From positions 32,585,706-32,649,705 of the forward strand of contig NC_045139.1 of the NCBI RefSeq assembly GCF_008831285.2: a DNA stretch of 64,000 bases, given 5' to 3'. A model generated the notes under the pieces. That model was not told the DNA's origin. It made no database searches and saw nothing but the letters and a program-made list of their open reading frames with translations. The position numbers were made by a program, and so were the translations under genes. Positions within the stretch are counted from its first letter, which is position 1. The number at the start of each line of letters is the position of its first letter. Positions 1 through 10,918 of this stretch are shown piece after piece. This DNA comes from Nymphaea colorata (Eukaryota; Streptophyta; Magnoliopsida; Nymphaeales; Nymphaeaceae).

Positions 1-166
1 GAACAGCTAATTTGGTCATGTGTTTGATTTTGGCATTTGGGTGTTTTGATATTACATTTGTTTGTTAATTGGCTTTCCCCTTACCTACATCAATCCACAC
101 CCCCGCCTCTCCCTCTCCCTCTCAATTTTAGCTGCAGGTTCTCACCATGTCTCCCTCTCCTTACAG

Positions 167-277
167 CAATGTATTTCGGAATAATAAGGAAATTTTTTAG
201 GGGTGAAGATATTTTGAGCAATCTTGCAACTCGTGCTTGGTGCTCACTTTTATTTTCGTGGTCTTCCAAACTTGCAG
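167..277 (+). pseudogene. Exon-like segment at outer end of left arm
   Basis: A 111-base stretch flanked by a pyrimidine-rich acceptor (ending ttacag) and a donor (CAG before gtactc). One frame reads MYFGIIRKFFRGEDILSN and continues to a W-S-S-K-L-A end. The reverse complement of the same segment, with small indels, starts at 14724 in the right arm. The left copy has one extra base just after the acceptor compared with the right copy. I do not recognise the peptide. It may be a captured host exon or part of the repeat. Confidence 0.35.
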
Positions 278-846
278 GTACTCTCTTGAAGTATGTGTTA
301 CTTTCCTTGCTGTTTTTTTTTTTTGTCAAATGATTTTGCAAATTTCCTGATTAGGCCGACTACTCCTTCTGGGGAACCTTATTCAACCCCATATGTACCA
401 AGGACTTGCAGCCTCTAGGTTTCTCCTAAAGGACCTTATAGGGGGGAGGGGAGCCTACTCTTTTACATCCACCAAAACCCATTTCATCTTTCATGCACAA
501 TTTTCATGCACAATGGTATACCTTCGTGTTAGGAGAGTTTTATCTGTAGTTAGGCGATGTGCCCTTAGGCGATGTGCCCTACCGGCGCTGGGCTTTGGAA
601 GCAGCCTAGAATGGACTTCCCATGATTCTCAGGGGTCCACCCCTGAGCTGGAATTTCTAAGCCGAGCAGTTGTTTGAGTGCCATGGAATCAGTGACCAGA
701 GGGTGGGCCACACGGCGGACGGATCTGTTATCAAGTGGTACTGGTGATGCAGCATGGCAAACCAAGATGGGATGGGCTATGGGCTAGTCGATGGGATGAA
801 ATCCTATTTTGGACCGATTCAATGTCGAACTGTCCACAATCGGTCA

Positions 847-950
847 GAGGATGAAGCACTTGTGGGAGCATTATTAGGTGGCCTAAAGAGAAAATAAGGA
901 TTGAGGTAGGCTGCCAAACCCCACAGACTTTCATAAGAATGGTGGAAGAG
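847..950 (+). pseudogene. Ty3/gypsy gag fragment
   Basis: Open frame reading EDEALVGALLGGLKRKIRIE, followed by a short tail rich in gag-like residues. This resembles the C-terminal helical part of plant gypsy gag, where a run of the type 'F-x-x-GL-x-x-x-I-x-x-E' is usual. It is present only in the left arm; the right arm is deleted here. No zinc knuckle follows. Confidence 0.5.
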
Positions 951-1648
951 AACACAGGTGAGATAGTAGGAATGGTGGAAGGTGAGACACTAGAGACGAA
1001 GTGCCCCAGTTGAAGGATCCTTGAGAGGAGAGGGCCCAGAGTCTAAGGCCTTGGGTTGCACACCAAGGTTGGGACCAACGTTCAATGTGGTGGTGGTGGT
1101 GGGAGACGGGAGCCCACTGAAATGCCACGGTGATAGACTGGTGATCGGTGGGTGAAGAAGACGAGCTGCCCTAAAGGAACGTTGGGGGAGTCTTCTTGCC
1201 ATCGGGGGAGGAAGTGCCCCAGTTTGAAAGGGCCCCGAGTCAGCTGGACAATTTAAGACAGCTAAGGCCTTGGGTCAGCAGCCAACGTTCGGTGGTGGGA
1301 CCAACGTTCAATGTCGTGGTGGGAGAGGGGAGTGCACTGAAATGCGAAGGCATTCACTTGAACTGGGGTCGACGATGGCAAGGCGTATCAACCCCAAGCG
1401 CTTAGAGGAGCTGCGAGCTGCTGAAGGAATTGAGCAATGTATTATTGAAGCGCCAAGAGGAGCAAGAGCAAGTGATCACAACATCTAGTTGCAGCCAGGG
1501 GCCAGGGGGAGACTGCGCCCTGCCTGGCATAGGAGACACCACCAGAGATTTCACTGCATGCGCTCATAGGGGATGAGGTTCCCCAATTGATGAGGATTGA
1601 ACGGGGGTCAGTGTTTTGATCGACATCAGATCAACGCAAAACTAAGCA

Positions 1649-1840
1649 GTGTGGAGACGTCTTGTGGTGGTAGGGGACGGCAGCCACCAGGAAGTACTTG
1701 AAATACAGGGCCATAGCTTCCATGTCCAACTTTACACACTCGCTATGGCTGGAGCAGACTTGGTCTTGGGCATACAATGGTTGCGCGACCTTGGGGAAGT
1801 AGACTGGGATTTTGTTGGCATGAAGATGAAATTCCATGGG
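1649..1840 (+). pseudogene. Gypsy aspartic protease C-terminal fragment
   Basis: The frame contains GHSFHVQLYTLAMAGADLVL followed by GIQWLRDLGEVDW. This is the second half of a retropepsin plus the usual linker to reverse transcriptase in plant gypsy polyproteins. The upstream active-site codons are mangled here: near 1609-1636 a base insertion and substitutions destroy the D-T-G-S that the right arm still keeps at 12,686-12,697. Confidence 0.7.
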
Positions 1841-2049
1841 CCAGGGGATGAGAAATTAACACTAGGGGCAGTTCCCAGGAAGTTTTGTGAAGAAAAGTCT
1901 GAGTCTCCTCAAAGGACCAGCATCTCCTAAAGGACCAGCTGCTACCTTCTGTCCAATAGTGAATCCAGAGTGCAGGGGACAAACGTTAGAATCCCTCGAT
2001 GATCTTGTTTCAGCAGGTTTTCTTGCCGCCCAGGTTATTTCCCTAAGTT

Positions 2050-2400
2050 TGTCCATGTCCATGGCTACGACACACTAGCTGCACAAGGGGAAGTTCGTGT
2101 GGACTGCAAACCAAGCCTTCCAAAGGTTGAAGCAGGCTGTCACCACTGCGCTTGTCTTACAATTACCCAATTTCTAACAACCCTTCCCGGTGGAGTCAGA
2201 CGCATCAGACCTGGGTGCTGTCCTAGGTGTGGGTGCTGTCCTGAGCCAAAACAACCACCCCATAGCTATTTCATTAAGGCCATGGGCGTCACCTTCAGCA
2301 GCAGGTCAGCATATGCAAAGGAATTGATTGCCATAGTCTTCGCAGTCCCAAGTGGAAACATTACCTCCTAGGACAGCGATTTGTGGTGCTAACAGATCAT
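2050..2400 (+). pseudogene. Gypsy reverse transcriptase end / RNase H start, frameshifted
   Basis: Frames switch at least twice. Recognisable blocks are TITQFLTT near 2160, SYFIKAMGVTFSSRSAYAKE near 2262 and a GQRFVVLTDHQS-like block near 2370. In intact gypsy pol these form the connection domain and RNase H start, with motif LTDHxSL. A short direct duplication (gggtgctgtcct twice, near 2213) sits inside and disturbs the frame. It is clearly non-functional. Confidence 0.65.
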
Positions 2401-3138
2401 CAAAGTCAAATACTCCTGCAACAACACTGACACCGGCGCAGAAATGGTTTCTCAAGTTAATAGGCTTCGATTTTGAGGTACACTGTAAGGGAAAAGGAAT
2501 GTAAGGGAAAAGGAAAGCGCAGCAGATGCCCAGCCCGATGCAGCAGATTAATACAACACCCCCGATGCAGCAGATTAATACAACACCGATGCCCAGCCCG
2601 CCCGATGCCCAGCCTGCGAACCTTGTCTCAAGTACATACTCAGTTGTCTCTGGCAGCTGCCTCAGTTCAGCAACTTAAGGAGCGTTAACCCTCTTAAGAT
2701 ATAAGAATAGAACCTTAGGGTCGACTATGGGTAGATCATTTAGAGCCTGGGCGGAATTTTCTTATAATACCGGCTGGGAGTTCCTCTACAAAAACCACCC
2801 CATTTGAAGCTGTCTATGGGAAGCCCCCTCCCGACGCTATCAACCATCCCAGCCTAAGGTGTCGAGAGTCCTTAAGGACTTAAGGAGCACCTAGCAGTGA
2901 AACATCCATCCTGTCTTCCACCTCTCAAAACTGAAGGTTTGCTCCCACCCATCCAACCAGGATGTAGTAACCTCTCCTCCCATTGTGGAGGACCAGACCA
3001 CAGCCCTTCAGACGGGCATCCGCAATAAAGGCAACAATGGCTCCTACACCACATGGCTAATAGAATGAACTCATTGTGAGGATAATACCATAGGAGATTC
3101 TCAGGCTCAGGATAAGGTGTTTATGTAGGGGGGAATAT

Positions 3139-3458
3139 TGTTAGGCGCTGAATTAACACTGTCTCACGTTCATTGTTTTTTTTGTTTTGTTCTATTTCAA
3201 CACTCAGGAGTTCGCGGGTCGGGTCAGCAGTTAGGCCTTGTAAATTGTAATAAGTCCACCCACGCGGGTCGGGTCAGCAGTTAGGCTTTGTAAATTGTAA
3301 TAAGTCCACCCACTCCCTTGATACGCATGTATATAAATCTCTTTAGGGGAATTAAAACCCTAAGAGTTAATGGAAATGAATTGAAGTTGGGCTTCACACT
3401 TGTCTGTGTGTGTTAGACAAACTAGAGCGCAAGGGTCGATAGTTGTTGAGAGCTATCA
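3139..3458 (+). repeat. LTR of the chromovirus, left arm (320 bp)
   Basis: It starts TGTTAGGCGCTGAA directly after a polypurine tract (aggggggaat at about 3127) and ends GAGAGCTATCA, giving the standard TG...CA ends. The mirror copy in the right arm is 9595-9871 (277 bp). The left copy is longer mainly because of an exact 50-bp tandem duplication (3213-3262 and 3263-3312, one mismatch) that the right LTR lacks. No primer-binding site follows; the flank is a fragment of the protease-RT linker (3480-3660). Confidence 0.75.
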
Positions 3459-3660
3459 GTGTCGGATTTCATAGGCATGCGAATGCATTTTGATCAAAAT
3501 GAGGGGAGCACCTTTTAAACTTTTAAAAGGTAAGGCTGCATCCCTAATGTTGCTGGTGGCGTCTGATCTGGAACCAGCTGACGCAGTCGTAGAGGGTCGA
3601 CGATGGCAAGGTTGTATCAACCCCAAGTGCTTAGAGTGAAGTGCCAAGAGGACTACCACC

Positions 3661-5903
3661 AGCAAGAGCTAGTGATCACAACATCGAGTTACGGTGCTTA
3701 ATAGGAAGGTGGTCCAAAACTTTGCATCGTAAGAAGAAAAAAGATGGCAGCAGTTGATAGCTAGACATAATTCATGTGTCTCTATGATGCAGTTCTGCCG
3801 TATTTAAGATATTAACAAGTTTATCATGCCCTAGCAATTTTTAAAACAGCATGGTGGTCCAGACGTCAACTAAAATACCTAGAGATATGGATTGTTTTTA
3901 GTTGAGGACATATGTATTGGTCATATTGTTTGAATGTCGGATGCCCTTTGATTTATTGGTAATATTTTGGCGTATATTTTTCACATTTGTAGTTAAAAGG
4001 GGGCCTCGTCTTTCCTTTTAAATGCAGACGTTGGGGGTGTTAATAGGAGTGGGCAGCAGCTGTTGTAATCAGACGAAGTCCTCGCCCCACCTGCCTACAT
4101 ATGACCATCAAGGTATGCCTCTGGAACCTTTGGTACAACCGTCACTTGAAATTGGAGAACCAACATTGTTCACCCAACAATTGGTGCAATAGTCACAGCT
4201 TTGTGTAGATTTTTTGCAGAACAAGGGGACGGAGGGCAGCTTCAGCAAAGAAAACTCTTGTTCTTTATTATAAATTTCAGGGTAGAAGGTTCAGGATACA
4301 GTAGTAAGGGATGGCATTGAAGATCATCCATGGCAGTCATTCACTACCTAAGCAACCATGGTAACAAGGTTCCCCTACTTCCCATCCAAGGATTTCTGTT
4401 CATGTGAAGGCATAGATGAGTTACCAGTTGTTAATGTTTCTTTTGTTAAAGTGGAGAATTGGACTAAGGTTGCTCAGAAATGCCTTTTGCATGGACATAA
4501 CGTTCTTGGGAGTTAACGAGTGTCCTTAAACTTGTTGAAGATTGGGGGTCGGCAAGAACTAAGAGGGATACAACACTTGCCCAGGTCGTCCTCATGTCAT
4601 CTAGCCTCAAGGTTGCTTTCAGCGTTGGATGCCAAAGCTAGAAAGGCAGTTTTGGGGGCATTTATTGGAGGAGATCAGTTCCTGGATGGGAGTTGAATCT
4701 AAGGAACATACTTGAATTCCTGCCATCAGTATCACATAATAAAGCAAACTTCACTTGCATCACCATTCAAACTTTGCAAGGAAAATTAGTCACTCCCCCT
4801 AGTGGTGACATGAAACACCATATCCACAAAGTTTTAGGGATAGAGTCGAAGCTTTCAGGACGGCTTTTCAGTATTCTTTTGGACTGGAAATGTGTATTCT
4901 TTCCAAAAATGTGCTCCCACACGCAGCATCCGTTGCTTTCCCACGACAACCAAGTAGCCTTTTTGGTGAGGATGATGCCTCATCAATATCCTTGAGTAGT
5001 CCTGAGGTCCCACGGAACTACTTCCCTCTTTTGTTGTATGGAATTCATTGTACCTTTCTACCCTAATTTGATTTAACTATATGGAATTTTTTTTTTTCAA
5101 TTGCATCTCATGCCATTTACTAATTTGAGCATCGCACATTGATTTCAACCAATATTTTCGATTGTATCTAATTGACACTTTCAATTTGATCGTGAGGATG
5201 AGCAAATCCCAGTTCTCATGGGAATGCATCCCCCTTTGCTGTACGGGGTTTCTTCCACAAGTGCGGTTTCTTCCACAAGTGCTTCGTCCTCTGACATGTT
5301 ACTAAACTCCTCAAAACATTCTTGGTAGTTGACGGGGCTCTTGCTGCCTTGGGTATCCCACAGCCTGTTGTTTCCGTTGAGACACCTGTGTTGTACTATT
5401 TCAAAACAGCCTGTGTTGTACTATCTCAAAACAGTCTGGAAGCCTGTTGGGTTTGGCAGCCTCCACCTCAATCCATATTTCCTCTTTAGGCCACCTAGGA
5501 ATGCTCCACAAGTGCTTCATCCTCCGACCATGTTACTAAACTCCTCAAAACACACGTGACTCATAACAACAATCATGCTTAGAAAAATTCTAACCAACTC
5601 AAGGATTTGATGCTAAATTTTCTGCTATCTTGAAGAATAAATAATTGATATTCCAAGATTTGATGAAACTTCATGGCAGGAAAAACAATCCTGAAAACAA
5701 AATGAAAAAAGTAACTGATGTGAGTTGAAAAGCAACTAAATGTGCATAACAGCTTTATTTGTAGAAGACTGAGAAGTACACTTTTGCACAGTACATGCAC
5801 AAAAAAGACAGCAAGTGCTCTGCTGTTCAGTAAATGATCAAGTAGCACTTAAACAATTCATCAAATCTACACAAATTCATCAAACAACACTATATCCCTG
5901 GAA
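3661..5903. other. Spacer between the inverted arms, left part: no recognised gene
   Basis: Non-retroelement DNA with no gene I can name. The longest open frame (4693-4995, +, 100 codons) shows no known motif. Two short direct tandem duplications are visible: an 18-bp unit at about 5247-5282 and a 25-bp unit at 5386-5435. Confidence 0.5.
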
Positions 5904-7186
5904 CTACACCAAACCACCAATTGCATTGTCCAGCCTTCTGAACTCTTCAACCAACTCCATCGGCAAGGATTCTTCTATAAGCCAAACTGGCCAGACAGTG
6001 ACTCCCCCTCTGGGCAGCACAACCTCTGATAACACTCCGTGCCCAGGAAGAGAAAGAACTGCCACCGGAAACATAGCCCAAAACTCACTAGGTTGTAGAT
6101 GTAGTCATCGTTAGGGCTCCAAGATTCAGGGCTAGGCACGCCATACACCTCAGTCCCTATTTGCAGTAGCAAATAGCCATGAGGAATTTCATCTGATGGC
6201 TGAAGCATGGATGATTAACAGAGACACCCGGCTGCCTTATGGCTGGAATCGATCAACACTGCTCTGGCATGCTTTGATACAAGTTGTTAGCCACCGCTAA
6301 CAAGGGTCGCCCCTTCGAACCCAGTAACGCTCGCACGCTTGGCCCCAATCCCCGATAAGGGTTCTCCCTCGCTAGAGGGCCACACTCTCAATGTTAGTGG
6401 TGGTTTCCAACTCAGGTCCTTTGACCGTATATATAAGCACTAATAGATCAGTCTCTTGGGGATCCAATCTAATTTTATACCCAATGCCAAACACTTTGAC
6501 AATTAAACGCCAGCAGCTTCTGTATTTTGTCATAAGCAACACCAAAGAATTTCCAAGCTGTTCAACAAGTTTCAAGCTGCTCAACAAGTTCGAGAAAGAC
6601 TCCTAATTCTGTCCCATTGAAAAGGCATACAACAATTGTGGCTTAGCTGCCTGTACCTTAATGCGAATTTCATCAGTTCAGCCTCCTACAAAAGGAATCT
6701 ATGAGAGCTTTAACATGTCACCATGGACGTATAATTTATTTCTTCAAACTCAGCCTCTTAAGACATATTTTCTGCTTGACTTTATAGATAGTTCATCATT
6801 ATAATCTAAGTTGAAGGGCCAAATCGAACCATTACAGCATCAATAGACTGCTGCCACCTTGGTCAAGAGACAAACTACTTAAACCATCTAATTTTTCGTC
6901 CTTCCAAATGCACTACAGATAGGGAAACCCTTTGATAAACTAAAATTCCCTGGCAGTTAGGGCTCAGCTCCAATGATCCGGCTAAGTGAAATACCTCCTT
7001 AGGCATCTTAATGTAGGGGTATGTTTTCTCTATATCCCCCCTGAGATGTATCATCGGCAGACTGTTGAACTTGTTGCGTGCCTGAAGAATTAGGATGAGC
7101 AGGAGGGCAATGTATGTTGATTGAAAATTTAACATGGCTCTACAATTGCCCACATCCTAATCCCAAGAATGTGTATCATAAAGTGA

Positions 7187-7223
<37 letters not shown>

Positions 7224-7436
7224 CACCTTCAACCATTCATCTAGTGCACAATATACTTCCAGACCTCCAGCTTTGTTGCCCCGTTCGTTTTCTACAGAAT
7301 AAACCCAAAAAAAAGTCAATACCACACATGCATGTTGTTGGATATAATGTTCAAAATGACTGTTTTGCAAGACACGTCTGAGGCCCCTTGTCCACCAATG
7401 GACTAATTCTGCTAGCATTCTTAAGAGCATTATCTC
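5904..7436 (-). CDS. Unrecognised multi-exon coding chain (3' part of a gene)
   Basis: Five minus-strand exons join with correct GT-AG borders and matching phases: 7376-7436, 7227-7291, 6995-7081, 6657-6685 and 5904-6087. They total 426 bases, or 141 residues plus a TAG stop. The product reads EIMLLRMLAELVHWWTRGLR, then GNKAGGLEVYCALDEWLK, NSLPMIHLRGDIEKTYPYIK, KFALSEFWAMFPVAVLSLPG and GGVTVWPVWLIEESLPMELV, with a short acidic/basic tail. There are no internal stops and no retroelement motifs. A 61-codon terminal exon whose first base completes the AG left by a 29-base exon is hard to obtain by chance. The 5' end was not found. I cannot name the family. The gene could be intact upstream, truncated by the inverted duplication, or a pseudogene. 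The first acceptor (7436) is the weakest junction. Confidence 0.5.
7181..7224. repeat. (GT)n(GA)n microsatellite
   Basis: A GT run followed by a GA run. It lies just inside the intron downstream of exon 7227-7291 of the unrecognised minus-strand coding chain. Confidence 0.95.
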
Positions 7437-9354
7437 CTCAACCCATGAACAAATGTACATCAAGCAGGAACGGATTGTTCCTTTTTAGAATGCTAAAACA
7501 GTTCAAGCAATAAAAATAATAATTTGGGGAATCATAAATGTATGTATGCTTGGAATGTATGTACGCTTATTGGTTAAATTGGGCATTCTAAGGCATGTAG
7601 ATAGTCCTATGTCACAAGCATTCTTTACTAGGCAGTCTTCTATAATACAACAAATTGTCAAAATAAATCCATGCTACTGATCGTCATATAGTAAACCACT
7701 CACCTTCTATTCACAGGCCGTCCTACAATCTATCACCTGGTCGATGGATTTCTTCACGGGTTCCAACCATCAATAGATTGCATCAAATAGGCAATGTGCA
7801 TCCCAAAGACCAGCAAGTCTCCCTTGTCGCAAGGGAAATGCAATGAAAGGACTGTTCTAGTGAAAAGGAGAGGGGACATCGAAGGTAATGCACAGCGACC
7901 ATGTGAAAAGTTGCTCTTTAAACTGACAGGCTACTTTTGTCGCAAGGGAGATGCAATGAAAGGACTGTCCTAGTGAAAAGGGGAGGGGAAGTCGAAGGTA
8001 ATGCACAGTGACCATGAGAAAAGTTGCTCCTCAAACTGACTCAGCCTGGCAAATGAATATAAACAAAATTGAAGAGCAATCATGTTATTTGCCTGCTCCC
8101 TCATTGGCCTTGGCAGTTTCATCGGCAAGGGCGTAGCCAATTGTAGGGTCAAAGGTGCTGGAGGTGTAACTCTAGACATGGGATGCCATCCAAGCCTTGG
8201 GAAACATCGCTTTTGCATACTGTAGCTGATTGAAACCAAAATACATGTAAGCTACAAGTATGCCTAATGATTTTTCTTCCTTCTTCATTGCAGGAAAGAA
8301 GTCACAAAATAATAATCTGTTATTGTGGAGATGCCACCTACAAGCAAAGAGGTTTAGGCTTTAGTTGGAGTCTGCACTTGTTGATACTACTTGGACTGGA
8401 GATAAGAAAACCGAATTCTGGCTAGAGACAACTCTAATGAAATTTAAGCAGCATTCTTGTGTCGCTATCGGGAACCTGATAAAAATCTGGCAAAACCATA
8501 ACATGATAACGAATAAACAAAATAAGCAAAACAACAGAAGGACAAGCACATACCGATAAAAATTTGCAGCTGCTGATTGAGGGCTCTTTATAGCTCAATA
8601 ACCTAATTTGTGCTTGAATTTCTATTATTAGCGGGCAGAGACACATGTTTTCCTTGTGAATCTAGAAGGAAACATTGTAGGATTGTTATATATAGACCCA
8701 GTTAATTAGGTAGAGGTGGATGATCAACTTGACTCTCCACCCTGACGATCTCGAGCCACAACAGATTATTTCCAAGCTTCTTGGTAGCAGCCTCTAGCCC
8801 CACCCTTAACAGCAAAAGAACTCACGCACACATCAAACAATGCCCTAATCCCCGATTAGGGTAGTCCTTCTCAAAGGGTTATTTGAGTCAAAGACTGGAT
8901 AGATACACCACAACGCAGGACTTATTTATAACACCAACACCGGGTCTATAAGGCAGCTATGGTCCAAGATCCCGCAACTAACAATTACTTCCCACTTTGA
9001 AATACACCTTCTCCTCAAGGCATGAAGAAAAATTTGGTGATTGCGACAGGCCTTCCTGCACTTGGACACCTCATTACCATGCCTTGAATCAAAATCTGTA
9101 TGGATCATATAGTGATTACTATCCAAGGACCTGATAACACTATTCTGATGTATATGCCTTGCATGCAGAGATATGCTATCGGACTTAGATGGCTGTTGGT
9201 CAGCTACAGAATGCATGCGTTTCCAGAGAAATAGCAGTTGTAGGACCACCTTTGAATTTTCTGCCAGACTGACCTCATGTAGAAGATGCACCTGATCCGT
9301 TTCTAATTTTTCTCCGTATAATTGTCCTTTGTATTTGATCAAAAGTGATTACAG
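7437..9354. other. Spacer between the inverted arms, right part
   Basis: No recognised gene. It holds a diverged 113-bp tandem duplication (about 7824-7936 and 7937-8042). A minus-strand open region near 8240-8090, after a good acceptor (ctacag), reads YAKAMFPKAWMASHV, stop, then SSTFDPTIGYALADETAKAN; it could be an upstream exon of the spacer gene carrying a stop, or chance. A minus-strand ORF at 8926-9342 (138 codons) has no known motif. A block around the string ccgattaggg (8850) resembles one near 6347 and may be a shared repeat. Confidence 0.4.
7824..8042. repeat. 113-bp tandem duplication, two diverged copies
   Basis: Both copies begin ttgtcgcaaggga and run through atgcaatgaaaggactgt and a purine-rich stretch to an aaactgac end. 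The period is 113 bases. The copies differ at several positions, so this is older than the near-perfect short duplications elsewhere in the region. Confidence 0.85.
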
Positions 9355-9594
9355 TCAAGCCCAACAAGCTGGTAGTCCTCTTGGCGCTTCAAATACATTG
9401 CTGAATTCCTTCAGCAGCTCCTCTAAGCGCTTGGGGTTGATACAACCTTGCCATCGTCGACCCTGTACTGCGTCAGCTGGTTCCAGATCAGACGCCACCA
9501 GCAACATTACGGATGCAGCCTTACCTTTTAATAGTTTAAAAGGTGTTCCCCTCATTTTGATCAAAATGCATCCCATGCCTATGAAATCAGACAC
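9355..9594 (-). pseudogene. Protease-RT linker fragment directly abutting the LTR
   Basis: The minus-strand open frame runs straight out of the LTR end and reads GTPFKLLKGKAASVMLLVA, then RWQGCINPKRLEELLKEFSN and VFEAPRGLP. In plant gypsy pol this linker (LLxxFxxVFxxPxGLP) lies just before reverse transcriptase, well inside the element and not next to an LTR. The same abnormal junction exists in the left arm (3459-3660), so it predates the inverted duplication. Confidence 0.65.
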
Positions 9595-9871
9595 TGATAG
9601 CTCTCAACAGCTATCGACCCTTGCGCTCTAGTTTGTCTAACACACACACACAAGTGTGAAGTCCAACTTCAATTCCTTTCCATTAACTCTTAGGGTTTTA
9701 ATTCCCCTAGAGAGATTTATATACATGCGTATCAAGGGAGTGGGTGGACTTATTACAATTTACTAGGCCTAACTGCTGACCCGACCCGCGAACTCCTGTG
9801 AGTGTTGAAATAGAACAAAACAGAAAAAACAGTGAAGTGAACGTAAGACATTGCTAGTTCAGCGCCTAACA
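9595..9871 (-). repeat. LTR of the chromovirus, right arm (277 bp)
   Basis: Mirror of 3139-3458, with TGTTAGGCGC at the 9871 end and CTATCA at the 9595 end on the minus strand, next to the polypurine tract at 9872-9884. It has a single copy of the 50-bp block that is doubled in the left LTR. Confidence 0.75.
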
Positions 9872-10588
9872 ATATTCCCCCCTACGGAAACACCTTATCC
9901 TCAAGGTGTGAAACCCGGGAAACGCCTGAGAATCTCCTCTGCAAGTTCCCAGGTTGCTGGTATATCCTCACAATGAGTCCATTCTATTAGCCATTCTGTG
10001 GTGTCGGAGCCATTGTACAATGCCTTTATTGCGGACGCCCAGACGTCTGAAGGGCTGAGCAGTGGTCTGGTCCTCCACAATGGGAGGAGAGGTTACTACA
10101 TCCTGGTTGGGTGGGTGGGAGCAAACCTTCAGTTTTGAGACGTGAAAGACAGGATGGATGTTACTTCCTTCAGGGAGAGCTGCAGTAGTTCATAGGCTAG
10201 AGTTCCAAATTTTCCTAATGATCTTATAGAGGCCAATGTAACGAGGAGCCAATTTATTGTATCCCTTGGGTAGGCGAAACCCTGCACCGTGTGTAGGTCG
10301 GCGCAAGTATACCCAATTCCCTACCTCAAAGTGCTCACGATGTCTTCTGTTGTATTGGAGTACCATTCGGTTGCGAGCTGCTGCTAGGTGCTCCTTCAAG
10401 TCCTTAAGGACTGCATCTCGACACCTTAGGCTTCTTGTTCCTTGGCCGGTTGATAGCGTCGGGAGGGGGCTTGCCATAGACAGCTTCAAATGGGGTGGTT
10501 TTTGTAGAGGAACGCCAGCCGGTATTATAAGAAAATTCTGCCCAGGCTAAATGATCTACCCATAGTCGGGGTCGCTGCCCTCCAAGCT

Positions 10589-10918
10589 TCAAGACAACGG
10601 TTTACCACCTCTGTTTGTCCATCCGTCTTGTGGGTGATAGGTGGGTGATAGGCTGCAGTGTTGTGCCCTACATGCAAAAATATTCTTTCCAAAAGTTGCT
10701 GAGGAAGGGGTCTTGTCGTTGGTTATTGTTCGTGGCATTCCATGACATTTCCCCACATTTTCGTGGAAGGCAAAGGCCACAGTCTTGGTATAAGGATGAT
10801 AAGGATGAGACAGGCCCACAAAATGGGTGTATTTTGAGAGGCAGTCTACCACAACCATTATGACAGATTTTCCTTTGGACAGGGGTAAGCCTTCTACGAA
10901 ATCATATGACGAAATCAT
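10589..10918 (-). pseudogene. Gypsy integrase core domain fragment
   Basis: The open frame of 109 codons contains DFVEGLPLSKGKSVIMVVVD, CLSKYTHFVGL, then HGMPRTITNDK and LSPTYHPQDG. These are the usual landmarks of a retroviral-type integrase catalytic core: first Asp in VVVD, second in the TND block. The third acidic residue region is out of frame, and indels (for example the doubled HPYHPY) show decay. Confidence 0.8.

Larger units (their letters stand above)
1..3660 (+). mobile_element. Left arm of inverted duplication: degenerate Ty3/gypsy chromovirus
   Basis: Retroelement remains in + orientation, in element order: a gag fragment near 847-950 (reads EDEALVGALLGGLKRKIR), an aspartic-protease tail at 1649-1840 (GADLVLGIQWLRDLGEVDW), reverse transcriptase/RNase H pieces at about 2050-2400 (SYFIKAMGVTFSSRSAYAKE), an integrase tail near 2730-2860 (WAEFSYNTGW and TTPFEAVYGKPPPDA in different frames), a chromodomain remnant near 2890-3060, a polypurine tract and an LTR. 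Frames are broken throughout and most of the reverse transcriptase core is missing, so it is non-autonomous. The same sequence recurs in reverse complement at about 9355-14870. The arm is shorter than its partner because of internal deletions. Domain identities rest on recognised gypsy motifs, and the order is seen directly. Confidence 0.85.

Noticed and set aside
5975-6208. Minus-strand ORF reading DEIPHGYLLLQIGTEVYGVP
   Set aside because: It overlaps the better-supported terminal exon 5904-6087 in another frame and does not join it in phase; probably intron sequence.
6290-6390. Possible tRNA-like segment (cttcgaaccc)
   Set aside because: No cloverleaf stems could be drawn; the block resembles another near 8,850 and is more likely a repeat.
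6372-6606. ORFs on both strands near 6.4-6.6 kb (71 codons each)
   Set aside because: Neither fits the phase of the spacer coding chain; the region includes a 19-bp doublet and looks intronic.
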